A stretch of 64,000 nucleotides of DNA. Origin: Melanopsichium pennsylvanicum (taxonomy: Eukaryota; Basidiomycota; Ustilaginomycetes; Ustilaginales). Made by a program: the position numbers and the translations under genes. The notes beneath the pieces are model-generated. The model was not told where the DNA came from. It made no database searches and saw only the letters and a program-made list of their open reading frames with translations. Positions 1 through 9,863 of this stretch are shown in pieces. Location: positions 1,116,001 through 1,180,000 of the forward strand of contig OAPG01000001.1 of assembly GCA_900208305.1 (NCBI GenBank), read 5' to 3'. Numbering within the stretch: position 1 is the stretch's first letter; each line of letters starts with the position of its first letter.

Positions 1-253
1 ACTCTGCCGGCGAGCATATGACGACGGTGAGGGTAGTGCTGCTGCATTCTGCAAAGAGTCGACCTATCGGATCAAAAGTGGAAGAAAAGCATGCCAACTC
101 GTGTTAGTTGATCTGCAAATTTGAGAGGAAGCTGCCGACGCCGCTACGCCCTTGTTTTGTGCATACCTTTGCTTCGAGATGAGAGTTCTTTATCTTGAGC
201 TCAGTGAGCTCGTCCAAGATCCGTGATAGGATTTGGTCAGTCGAGGATGTCAT
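1..253 (-). CDS. 5' end of an unknown coiled-coil protein gene, cut by the left edge
   Basis: A two-exon reading frame enters from the left edge on the minus strand. The start ATG is at 253-251, exon 1 is 253-167 (29 codons), the intron has a GTATGC donor at 166-161 and an ATAG acceptor ending at 64, and exon 2 runs from 63 off the edge. Both exons are whole codons (phase 0). The protein begins MTSSTDQILSRILDELTELK and continues with a heptad-like charged stretch, then a Ser/Pro region. The Leu/Ile spacing suggests a short N-terminal coiled coil. I do not recognise the family. The splice signals and open frame support a real gene, but only about 50 residues are visible. Confidence 0.5.
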
Positions 254-2064
254 CTGAGTGAGGAGGATGCTGCAGCAATTTACTCAACAGACCAAGCAGG
301 ACGAGCCGGTATGCGAATATGTGCTGGAAGTGATGTTGGAGATCCCCGGAACGATTCCCGCTGTCAATTGTGAGTCAACAAGCTAAGCTCGAAAAGACTT
401 GAGGATCTGTAGAGACCTGGCGAAATTTGAAATTTCGATCCTTAGAAATGCTTCAGCAGACTGATGGTGACGGTTGGCTATGAAGGATGGAGCAGCGGCG
501 AGTGCTTTTAAGTTGTGCAACAAGTGGGCGCAAGGGACTCCGTCAGAGCTTGCCCCCTCGGAGGTCTCCGAAAGCTGCTTCAGCAGGCCTATCTCGACTT
601 ATGACCAACAGAAAGTCAACAGACACGCACGTTGCACTGGAGACTACTCTGTACAAGTAATTTACAATATGCCGTCGAACAGACGAAAGGGCAGGGCCAT
701 GTTGGGTCAAGAGGGGGTCTGGGCACGGATCAGTCAAACCAGGCAATGCTCCTCTCCGCATACTGCACCCTGAATCGGATGCACCGAAACGAAATCGCGA
801 GCGCCCACTACGAATGCCAGGTCACGCAGGCGGAGTAGATAAGGGGGACTTTCTGATAAAAAAGCAATTGCACGCGACACCTCAGCCTAGAGTATTAGAG
901 ACGGCAGGAAGTTCGCTGAAGCCCTGTTTGTCTCGGGACAGGAGCGGCAAAGCAACGACACATCCGAGCATCCGTTCCACTCACCAATCCGCAATCACAC
1001 ACATGGAAGTAGCAGAAGCAATTATTTATTTGTGATCTTGCGGTTTTCTAGAATCGTCGAATCAGACGCTGGACCGAGACCAAACAGAACTGGAGATGCC
1101 CTCTGCTACGTGAACGAAATTTAAAACTTCAGCCTTTGGTCGCAGATCGTCGCAGTCAACTGTATCATCCTATTTGGTGTCGATACGGACAATTGAAGCC
1201 ACAAAGATGACGCGAAGCTGTCCGAAGCTCTCACAGGCAAGACCATTTGACAAATCAGGAAGAAGTGGCTATCTCAAGGTATCAAACCCGACTTGCCTCC
1301 AAGAGTTAGAGTAAGAGATAAGGAACCCGAGACCAAAATCGATTTGGCCCATCCCGATCTAAGCCACGTCACATGTCCCAGAATCTGTTTGTCATGATAA
1401 CAACACCAACGTCTCTCCAGCCTACTAAACTCTCGTGCTTCGATTCTGCTCTCATACAGATCGATATACTTTTTATTGTGACCCGGCCATAAAGCTCGAT
1501 CGGCTTCGCTTACTCTGATACCGATGCACTCAATAGGTTGTGACATACAAAAGTCCGCCGTCTCAATCACACGCTCGATTCCTCTCACAGCGCCTCGTCA
1601 CTTCCAACCATCACTCCTTTTCTGGGTCGAGGGATCAACTGACCTAGCTCTTGTGCTCGCAAGAAGACGGCGTAAGACAAACGCCGGCATCTTGCAACGG
1701 TCTCGTTCTCTCAACCACCTCCAATGCCTTTGTCTGGGTGTTTTCTTCTGTTGGCCTGTTCCCATATCAGGAAGATCATTCTCCACAAATCGTCGGCATC
1801 TGGTGGAAGAGCGTTCTGATTCGGTAGTATTGCGTAACGGGCACTAAGATGCGACGGAAGAGAGGGGTCAATATCCACATTTTCAAACTGCGCCTTAGGA
1901 CTTTTTTTCCGGGGCACTGTTTTGGTACAAACCATGGTCGCAGGTCATAATGAAGGTTCAAGTTCGTAAAGCGTGCGAGGCTTGACGCAGGTGATCCGAG
2001 TGACGCAATCTGTGTGCATCGTTGTGTGGGCAAAGCTCGCACAGAGACCCTTTCAGGCCTCAGC
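254..2064. other. Intergenic region without a supported gene
   Basis: This stretch lies between the start of the left-edge gene and the stop codon of ARF1, both on the minus strand. Its short open frames on both strands lack recognisable domains, and none continues across plausible introns. The part next to 2064 is probably the ARF1 3' untranslated region. I see no tRNA, repeat or mobile-element signature. Confidence 0.5.
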
Positions 2065-3122
<1,058 letters not shown>

Positions 3123-4878
3123 TTTGCAAAAGTGGTTTCTCCTGACCGAGAAGATTAAGGTCCTGTAGTAGTGACAGTTGGTGCGGAGAGGGAAAAAGTT
3201 GCGCAAAGATCGAATTGGCGAGATCAGCAAAATGATTCCAGTCGATCGTTTTTAACAGTAGTTGCAAAGGCGCAAAAGAGTGCCGAACTGCGTGCAGGCA
3301 CAGAGGATGCTGATACAAACAATTATGGGAGATGGGAAGTGGCGGGGGGACCAGTGAAACGAGGAGGTGGAAGGTCGATCGAAGATGGTGACGGTGATGT
3401 TGATGAAAATGCAATGAGACGCGGGTAGCTCCTTGAACAACAACGAGCGAAACTCAGAGAAAGGAAGGTGTGCGTGTGTGTGCTGTTCGTGAGCTTGGGT
3501 GCGCTGCGTGAACGGTCGTGCATCTGCTGGCTGCCCCTCTGAACTTGAATCAGACAGACACCTCTATCCAAGCCGCCCAGCTTACTGTACCTTCGCTATC
3601 GTGGCGATGCGGCTGGCAGTGACTTGAAAGTGCTTGGCTGCCCAGCAGCCTGGCCGTCTGCTGCCTTCCAGCTTCAAGCACAGCTCTCTTTAAAGATGAA
3701 CCAAGGAAGATGCGTGTCCAGTTGATTTTCGAAAACAGCGACTTTAAACTCGATTCTTAGTAACCGAATTCAATTGCCACAAGTGGGCTGAAATCTCGAT
3801 AACAAGATTTTGTTGCACCTTTCATATGAACTTGTAGCTGCTATATCTTTGACTTTAAAGGCAATTAGTAAATGGAATTTCCACAAATAGCAAGAACAAC
3901 ACTGAAGCGCTTGAGCCAGTTCCAGAATTTAATCCGTGTTTGGCACCTGAATACAAACAATTAACAGACCTGGGCTTGTCTGTGGTAGGCCTGCATTCTG
4001 TCCATTTTTGGCTTTCAATGAATCAAAAATCTTTTTAAAATTCTCAGCTGCTCCTCGGGTTGGCCTTGAAGCTCGGCCTCATTGTGTTGTGGTGTGTTGG
4101 GAGCACGTAAGCAACGTCAAGGCAGCTCAGTCGATGCGCAAGCTCCGAAGTGGTGTCCTCGCTCTTTTGAAAGCAAAAGGCCTCGTGCATAGTTCAACCT
4201 AGCTTCGAACAAGATACCAGGTCTTTGCAGGCTGGTCAATCTCTCTCAAACTGTGATGAAAGGTGATAAAGCTTGTACGGGTGCGGGATCGGGGCTCGTG
4301 AGCTCATCGTTTACGCCAAGAGTGACGTCTCATCATGTCACCAGAAGATGCGGTAGCTTCAGCGCCTGTCGCACCATCTCAAGTTGCAAGTGCCCGAGGC
4401 GTGCGACCCTGCGCGAAGACGTCTTCGGTGAATTCAATCAGACAGATGCGATAATCCGACTACGTTAACGAGGCAAAAGTGTAAGCTTGCCTCCAGGCTG
4501 CACACGGATCAACTTAACTTCTTCTCCATTCATCGGTCTTGTTATCGAAACCTCTTTGCAACCAGGCCCGATCGCAGCAAAAGATACCGACTTTGAGGCT
4601 CAAGCCTCGGATTGATTGACAAAGAGATGTGATTGGCATCCCGTCTTGGAGAGGCGCAAACATGTCCAAAAATGGCAAAAGCCAACTTTCCTCTTGGAAA
4701 TCAGAAAGACGCAGGAATAGGCGATCGCTCTCCTATGAGCGTGCCGGCTCGGTCATCCTGCGGCACGCACTCAGGATTCGTTTGCCCACAAAGTCGCTCA
4801 AACCCACGAAAGTGACATCAAGAGAAGCTAAAACCTGACGACGGGACCGAAACACAACCACTGTCGAAACTAGGCGGA
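3123..4878. other. Upstream region of ARF1 and left flank of the retrotransposon
   Basis: No gene is supported here. The part next to 3123 should hold the ARF1 promoter and 5' leader (minus strand); it has CA/GT-rich and CT-rich stretches near 3460-3560. From about 3700 to 4050 the sequence is AT-richer than its surroundings. The short frames near 4250-4840 show no domain. The retrotransposon entered the DNA at 4879-4883. Confidence 0.5.
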
Positions 4879-4883
4879 TATGC
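4879..4883. repeat. Target-site duplication, left copy (tatgc)
   Basis: The five bases tatgc directly precede the left LTR and recur directly after the right LTR at 9859-9863. Five base pairs is the usual duplication size for Ty1/copia integrases. This fixes the ends of the element. Confidence 0.9.
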
Positions 4884-4981
4884 AGTTGAAGATATTGCGC
4901 CGACCGAATTAGATGGGCAGATGAATTAAGGCATGAGGCGAATAAAGCTGAATGCGGACAAAGCGAAGAAACTGAAGGCGA

Positions 4982-5051
4982 TGGCTCCCAATAGGGGGCT
5001 CGAACCCCTGACATTCATGGCTCCCAATAGGGGGCTCGAACCCCTGACATT
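4982..5051 (-). repeat. Tandem copies of the 3' half of a lysine tRNA (complement), left LTR
   Basis: Two adjacent copies, 4982-5017 (36 bp) and 5018-5051 (34 bp), begin TGGCTCCCAAT. Read on the minus strand, the first is tRNA nucleotides 41 to 76: three bases of the anticodon stem, variable loop ATGTC, T-stem AGGGG/CCCCT closing loop TTCGAGC, acceptor strand ATTGGGA, discriminator G and CCA. Fungal tRNA genes do not encode CCA, so the source was a mature tRNA copied by reverse transcription. The body closely resembles yeast tRNA-Lys as I recall it. Each copy contains a full B-box (GGTTCGAGCCC on the minus strand), the TFIIIC binding site. This is not a tRNA gene: the 5' half and A-box are missing. 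Confidence 0.85.
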
Positions 5052-5142
5052 AATAAGAGGGAAATATTGTAATACGTGTATAGCGAACGATACTTGACAA
5101 GATTACCCTGTCTTTGCCGAATTTTGGGGGCCGCGACGAAGG

Positions 5143-5150
5143 TATATAAA
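5143..5150 (+). promoter_or_regulatory. LTR TATA box
   Basis: The sequence TATATAAA lies 70 bp before the end of the left LTR, the place expected for the retrotransposon's RNA polymerase II promoter. The same box is in the right LTR at 9781-9788. Confidence 0.65.
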
Positions 5151-5220
5151 CCCGAAGATTCAGCATGTAAATAGTCAGAAAAATCAAGCAAATAAGAACC
5201 AAGAATAACAACCTTCAACT

Positions 5221-5240
5221 GATTAAGAGTCTGAATGCTC
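5221..5240 (+). other. Primer binding site for a half-tRNA (Lys, anticodon CUU)
   Basis: The 20 bases gattaagagtctgaatgctc start at the first base after the left LTR. Their complement reads as tRNA nucleotides 21-40: end of the D-arm (GAGC), then the anticodon arm with loop CTCTTAA (anticodon CTT, lysine). A normal primer site pairs with the tRNA 3' end and begins TGG; this one pairs with the anticodon arm. Drosophila copia works the same way with a cleaved initiator-Met tRNA cut after nucleotide 39. Here the cut would follow nucleotide 40. The match ends at 5240, where complementarity to a standard D-loop stops. Confidence 0.8.
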
Positions 5241-5295
5241 AGAACGACGAGCTAACAAGAACAAGAAACAAGAACAAGAAACAAGAACCAAGAAA

Positions 5296-6270
5296 ATGTC
5301 CAGCGTCGAACCACAGACTATGCCAGTCGAGGCTCAAGGCATAGCTAAGAAAACTCGAGCAAGAAGAAACAAGAACACCGCCCCCACTCATAACGACGAT
5401 GAAGAAGAACTCGAAGACGAGTGTGACTTCCAGCCGATCCGAAACCTCGACCCAATCATCATGCAGAAACATTTCAGCAGCCTGGGCGAACTTACGAGCA
5501 AGAACTGGGGATTTTGGAATTCAGATTTTGAACGACTAATGTTATCCCTCGAGGGAGTCGCCGAATATATTACAGGCGAGAAAAATCCCAACAGCGAAGG
5601 TTGGAATAAACATTTGGATAACATGATGTGTTCAATCATCATTAGCAAGATGAAAACCGGAGGCGAGGATGGACTCGACTCGCTCAAGAGCAAAATCATC
5701 GGATTAAAAGTTGCTCATGTTGGAAAGCTCTGGAAGCTGATCAGAGAAGATCTCACGGTCGACAACGAAGAAAGGATTAAATTGATCCTGGATCAAATAG
5801 TATGTGCGAGGGTCCTTCACAACGATGTGAGGAAGTACATCAAGTACATCGAGGACCTTTCCAACGAGGCAACCTTAATTGGATATCCGTTCATCGACCA
5901 CACTCTTACGCATTACGTGCGCCAGCAACTGTACGGAAACCCAATTTACCAGGTAACCTTAGATATGCATCCGACTTCCTCGTTCAAAGCTCTTTGCACG
6001 GCTTTAGAATCCAAGCAGATCCAGCACGAGACACTCGGACCTGGTACATTTGTTAGAAGAAACCCAATCCATTATCAAGCTCGGGCAGCAAATGTAAGTG
6101 GTCCCAAGGAGGCCAATACTCCCTACTATTGGCAAGGACGGCGCGATCCCAGTAAGCCTAATGAGAGGCCGAAATGTTATAGCTGTGGACAAGTTGGGCA
6201 CATTGCTAGGCAGTGCTCATACCAGCAACAAAACAACCAGCCGGCCCCGGACGCCAAAACGAGCCAGTAG
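5296..6270 (+). CDS. gag: Retrotransposon Gag polyprotein
   Basis: 324-residue structural protein of the copia element, which packages element RNA in virus-like particles in the cytoplasm. The N-terminus is basic then acidic (about residues 15-45). The middle holds the copia Gag region, with W-rich GFWNSDFERL near residue 75. Near the C-terminus is a retroviral-type zinc knuckle, CYSCGQVGHIARQC (residues 294-307), followed by a Q/N-rich tail. The frame ends in UAG at 6268-6270 and stays open beyond it into pol without a frameshift. The start ATG is 76 bp after the LTR and is preceded by AAGAA-type repeats. Confidence 0.92.
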   Translation: MSSVEPQTMPVEAQGIAKKTRARRNKNTAPTHNDDEEELEDECDFQPIRNLDPIIMQKHFSSLGELTSKNWGFWNSDFERLMLSLEGVAEYITGEKNPNSEGWNKHLDNMMCSIIISKMKTGGEDGLDSLKSKIIGLKVAHVGKLWKLIREDLTVDNEERIKLILDQIVCARVLHNDVRKYIKYIEDLSNEATLIGYPFIDHTLTHYVRQQLYGNPIYQVTLDMHPTSSFKALCTALESKQIQHETLGPGTFVRRNPIHYQARAANVSGPKEANTPYYWQGRRDPSKPNERPKCYSCGQVGHIARQCSYQQQNNQPAPDAKTSQ

Positions 6271-6327
6271 GAATTTTGGTGCACCCTCACGAGCTCGCAC
6301 AAAGAAATTAACCCAGATACTTGGGTT
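6268..6327 (+). promoter_or_regulatory. Candidate stop-codon readthrough site between gag and pol
   Basis: The gag stop UAG sits in the context CAG TAG GAA. Pol continues in the same frame. A short hairpin, AACCCA (6310-6315) with TGGGTT (6322-6327) and a six-base loop, lies about 40 bases downstream. Some retroviruses make Gag-Pol by UAG readthrough with downstream structure. The hairpin is small and may be chance. The alternative is a simple nonsense mutation in an originally single gag-pol frame, as in copia itself. Confidence 0.4.
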
Positions 6328-9300
6328 GTGGACTCTGGTGCGAGCATGCATATGGTAAATGATTTCTCATTGCTCGTTGACCCAAAACCTTTTTCAGGCC
6401 AAGTTCACACGGCCGGAGAAGGATCATTGGAGATCAAAGCAATTGGAGATATATTCGCTCATGTAGGCATTATGCAAGTTCACCTGCGTAATGTATTATA
6501 TGTTCCAAAAGCGAATATAAAATTATTATCTGTTATTGCCTTGATGAAAGAGAGTGGTGCACGAGTGATTTTTGAAAATTCAGGAGGAAAGATTTATTTC
6601 CCAGATGGTGTGATTATTGGAGTAAAAGAAAATGTTGAGAGAAATTGGTTGGAAATTCGTACCAACCAGCGTGAGAATTATGGGCTACATCAGACAGAAG
6701 AATTATTCGAATGCCTACCAGAAAAAATGCAAATTCGCGAACCGAGCAGAAAAGTATCCAAGGAACACCTATGGCACGAAAGGCTCGGCCACCCAGGCCG
6801 AGATAAAGCTAGAGCAATCATCAAGAGATTTAGTGAATCAAGCGAAGTCAAATTGGACCCTGAAGATTCATTGGATTGTCACGAGTGCATCGCTGCCAAA
6901 AGCACACAGGCAAGAATGGGAAAGGGCAGTGGAGAAAGGGACAGCGAAGTACTCGGATTAATTCACGTCGATTTAATTACAGATTTATCAGGGACATCTG
7001 AATATCGGAACATCCTTGTAGCTGTTGATGACCATAGCGGGTACATATTGGCTACGCCAATTTTCAAGAAAAGCGATGCACTCGGGTGCCTACAAAATTG
7101 GACGAAATTCATGGAAAATCAAACAGGCAACAAGGTCAAAAGAATCAGGTCAGATAATGGTGGAGAATGGGCCAGCACTCTAGCAGATCAATGGAGCGCG
7201 AATGAAGGAATTCTTTGGGAAAAGACCTCGCCATACACCAGTACTCAGAATGGGCGTGTAGAGAGGATGAATCGCACACTCATGGAGAGAGTGCGAGCGC
7301 TGCTTAGCCAACGAGAATTACCAGCAAACCTGTGGCCATTTGCAGTCCAAGCAGCGGCTTTCACCATTAACCTCACTCCAGACCAACATGGACTCACACC
7401 GTACGAAAAGGCATTTAAACGGAAACCGGATCGATTTGTCCAACTACTCAGGGTATTTGGTTGTCTTGCATGGGTATTTATTCCTAAAGGAAGGCGGGAA
7501 CACGGCAAAATCGATGCTCGAGCTGTTGCGGCGGTACTGCTTGGATACAGTCTGACAAGGAAAAGTTGGCTATTTTACAGTCCAAACTACAAACCGGATT
7601 TATTCTGGAGTAATTCGGCTAAATTCCTCGAACAACAAAGTTGGCAAGATAGAACAGAGTTCCTCCCATTAAAAATCTATCCGCCAAAAGCACCGGTTGA
7701 CAATGCAGAAATTCCAGATCTAGGATACGAGGATCAAGACGCGAATTACGAAGATTACGAGGATGCCCTAAAACACCTAGTGGATGATGATTTCCCAGAA
7801 AACCAAGGAGAAATTCAGGAGGAGATTCCATCTGAAGAGCTTCAGCGCGAGGAAATCCCTAATTCGTCAACAGGAGCCAAAATCGATGAAAGCGAGAATA
7901 AAGCAAGAAAATCATCAAATGATAGGCGAAAATACGCTCTCATCGGTAATCCCAAAGTAGAGACGCTAGATTTGATGCCCACGGTCAAAGAGGCGATGGC
8001 ACGCGAAGATGCACAAAAGTGGAGAGAAGCGATAATGAAAGAAGTCGAGGGATTAGAAAAGAAAGGGACATGGGAAATTGTTGACAGACCATTAAACGTA
8101 AGGCTGGTTGATTCCAAATTAGTACTCAAGATCAAGACGGATGCAAATATGAAACCAACAAAATACAAGGCAAGACTGGTAGCACGAGGATTCACACAAC
8201 AGCAAGGAATTGACTATGACGAAATATTTGCGCCGGTTGCACCTATGGAAGCAATACGAGCTGTGCTCGCGATAGCGGCGTTCAATGATTGGGAAATTGA
8301 TTGCATTGATGTGGTTCAAGCATACTTGAACTCAGAATTGCATCACGAGGTGTACCTCAAGCCCCCGCAGATTACACAAGTACCGGAAGGTAAGGTTTAC
8401 AAATTAAAGAAAGGACTTTATGGGCTCAAGCAATCTGGGCGAGAATGGAATAAAATATTGGATCAACATTTGAAAGACATAGGTTTTAAGGGACTACCTT
8501 GTGCACCGTGCATCTACCTCAAAGGACAAGGCGATAAAATGGTAATTATCACCACCTATGTTGACGATATGCTGATAATTTCTCCAGACAAACGAGAAGT
8601 AAACAAAGTAAAAGACGACATAAGGCGAAAATGGGAAATTGAGGACAATGGACCCGTAACCGAATTTTTGGGTATAAAAATTACCAGAGACAGATACAAG
8701 AAAATCCTCGATCTAGATCTAGCAGCATACATCAAGAAAATGATCAGTAAGTGGCTACCAAACGGCGAGAAATCATGGCGACCAATGATATGCCCACTGG
8801 ACGCAGAAGAAACAGAAGAAATAATTGGGGAAAAATCGAAGAATTATCAGGAATTGGTTGGTCAACTATTATGGGTATCAAATACAGTGCGACCAGACAT
8901 AAGCTTCGCCGTTGGGTCATTGGCGAGGTACATGTCGAAACCGAGGGAAGGAGCTTGGGAAGCAGCTATTCAGGTATTAAAGTATTTAAATCAGACAGCC
9001 GAAAACACTTTGCGATACGAAAATAAAGAGGAAAATAAGCATCCAATAACAACGTACACAGATGCGAATTGGGCTTCAGAGAGGGCGACGAACAGAAGGA
9101 GTACCTCAGGATCCACGACGTTCATTTTCGGGAATTTGGTCAGTTGGAAATCGCAGGTACAGAAATGTGTGTCGCTATCGGCGGTGGAAGCAGAATTCGT
9201 GGCAGCATCAGACGCGGCGAGGGAGGCATTATTTTTCAAATATTTGCTGCGAGATTTGGGGGTTTCCGAAGAAAAACCGTTAATGTTGACCGATAGCATG

Positions 9301-9567
9301 GGATGCGTCCAAGTCAGCAAAGACGCGGCGAAACATTGGAAACTCAAACACATTGATACTCGGTACCATTTCATTAGGGATAATGTGCAATCCGGATCGC
9401 TGGAAATCAAGCATATCAGGACCGAAGAAAATTTGGCGGACATGTTGACCAAACCAGTACCAAAGGCAATCATTATGCGAACGTGTAACGGGATAAATAT
9501 GGTACGGCCGGCGAGGGGGGGAGTTGAAGATATTGCGCCGACCGAATTAGATGGGCAGATGAATTAA
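6271..9567 (+). CDS. pol: Retrotransposon Pol polyprotein (protease, integrase, RT, RNase H)
   Basis: About 1,098 residues downstream of the gag UAG, in the same frame. Domains, counted from 6271: aspartic protease DSGAS (near residue 21); GAG-pre-integrase with HHCC pattern (HERLGHPG near 168, CHEC near 206); integrase core with Asp in HVDLITD (about 232), Asp in RSDNGGEW and Glu in GRVERMNR; copia reverse transcriptase (from about 580) with YVDD (about 764); RNase H with TYTDANWAS (about 929) and SAVEAEFVA. The last 15 codons lie inside the right LTR. The first ATG (6346) is after the protease Asp, so initiation there would lose the active site; synthesis as Gag-Pol is implied. No other disabling change is seen. 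Confidence 0.93.
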   Translation, partial: EFWCTLTSSHKEINPDTWVVDSGASMHMVNDFSLLVDPKPFSGQVHTAGEGSLEIKAIGDIFAHVGIMQVHLRNVLYVPKANIKLLSVIALMKESGARVIFENSGGKIYFPDGVIIGVKENVERNWLEIRTNQRENYGLHQTEELFECLPEKMQIREPSRKVSKEHLWHERLGHPGRDKARAIIKRFSESSEVKLDPEDSLDCHECIAAKSTQARMGKGSGERDSEVLGLIHVDLITDLSGTSEYRNILVAVDDHSGYILATPIFKKSDALGCLQNWTKFMENQTGNKVKRIRSDNGGEWASTLADQWSANEGILWEKTSPYTSTQNGRVERMNRTLMERVRALLSQRELPANLWPFAVQAAAFTINLTPDQHGLTPYEKAFKRKPDRFVQLLRVFGCLAWVFIPKGRREHGKIDARAVAAVLLGYSLTRKSWLFYSPNYKPDLFWSNSAKFLEQQSWQDRTEFLPLKIYPPKAPVDNAEIPDLGYEDQDANYEDYEDALKHLVDDDFPENQGEIQEEIPSEELQREEIPNSSTGAKIDESENKARKSSNDRRKYALIGNPKVETLDLMPTVKEAMAREDAQKWREAIMKEVEGLEKKGTWEIVDRPLNVRLVDSKLVLKIKTDANMKPTKYKARLVARGFTQQQGIDYDEIFAPVAPMEAIRAVLAIAAFNDWEIDCIDVVQAYLNSELHHEVYLKPPQITQVPEGKVYKLKKGLYGLKQSGREWNKILDQHLKDIGFKGLPCAPCIYLKGQGDKMVIITTYVDDMLIISPDKREVNKVKDDIRRKWEIEDNGPVTEFLGIKITRDRYKKILDLDLAAYIKKMISKWLPNGEKSWRPMICPLDAEETEEIIGEKSKNYQELVGQLLWVSNTVRPDISFAVGSLARYMSKPREGAWEAAIQVLKYLNQTAENTLRYENKEENKHPITTYTDANWASERATNRRSTSGSTTFIFGNLVSWKSQVQKCVSLSAVEAEFVAASDAAREALFFKYLLRDLGVSEEKPLMLTDSMGCVQVSKDAAKHWKLKHIDTRYHFIRDNVQSGSLEIKHIRTEENLADMLTKPVPKAIIMRTCNGINMVRPARGGVEDIAPTELDGQMN
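9513..9521 (+). other. Polypurine tract
   Basis: The purine run gaggggggg ends directly at the first base of the right LTR (9522). This is the expected position of the plus-strand primer. Confidence 0.75.
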
Positions 9568-9858
9568 GGCATGAGGCGAATAAAGCTGAATGCGGACAAA
9601 GCGAAGAAACTGAAGGCGATGGCTCCCAATAGGGGGCTCGAACCCCTGACATTCATGGCTCCCAATAGGGGGCTCGAACCCCTGACATTAATAAGAGGGA
9701 AATATTGTAATACGTGTATAGCGAACGATACTTGACAAGATTACCCTGTCTTTGCCGAATTTTGGGGGCCGCGACGAAGGTATATAAACCCGAAGATTCA
9801 GCATGTAAATAGTCAGAAAAATCAAGCAAATAAGAACCAAGAATAACAACCTTCAACT
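9522..9858 (+). repeat. Right (3') LTR
   Basis: A 337-bp repeat matching the left LTR at all positions I compared. It carries the same two tRNA-derived copies (9620-9655 and 9656-9689) and a TATA box at 9781-9788. The stop codon of pol is at 9565-9567 inside it. Confidence 0.95.
9620..9689 (-). repeat. Tandem copies of the 3' half of a lysine tRNA (complement), right LTR
   Basis: Same arrangement as in the left LTR: a 36-bp unit at 9620-9655 and a 34-bp unit at 9656-9689, corresponding on the minus strand to tRNA nucleotides 41-76 and 43-76 with CCA. Each has a B-box. Confidence 0.85.
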
Positions 9859-9863
9859 TATGC
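9859..9863. repeat. Target-site duplication, right copy (tatgc)
   Basis: Direct repeat of 4879-4883 at the other end of the element. Confidence 0.9.

Larger units (their letters stand above)
4884..5220 (+). repeat. Left (5') LTR
   Basis: A 337-bp long terminal repeat that I read as the same as 9522-9858 at every position. It starts AGTTGAAG and ends CTTCAACT. Inside it are a tandem tRNA-derived repeat (4982-5051) and a TATA box (5143-5150). If transcription starts some 25-35 bases after the TATA box, U3 covers most of the LTR and R-U5 is short, roughly 45 bases; this is an inference. Confidence 0.95.
4884..9858 (+). mobile_element. Full-length Ty1/copia LTR retrotransposon
   Basis: A 4,975-bp element bounded by two 337-bp LTRs that I read as identical and by a 5-bp target duplication. 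In order: left LTR, primer binding site directly after it, gag with a CCHC zinc knuckle, pol with protease, integrase, reverse transcriptase and RNase H, a purine tract, and the right LTR. Integrase before reverse transcriptase defines the copia superfamily. The LTRs begin AGTTGAAG and end CTTCAACT, an 8-bp inverted repeat, not the common TG...CA. Identical LTRs mean the insertion is very recent. The only coding lesion I see is one in-frame UAG between gag and pol. It landed between ARF1 and an unknown gene and breaks no gene I can recognise. Confidence 0.95.

Noticed and set aside
4982..5051. tRNA genes inside the LTR
   Set aside because: The copies start at tRNA nucleotide 41 or 43 and include CCA; there is no 5' half or A-box, so they are tRNA-derived fragments, not genes.
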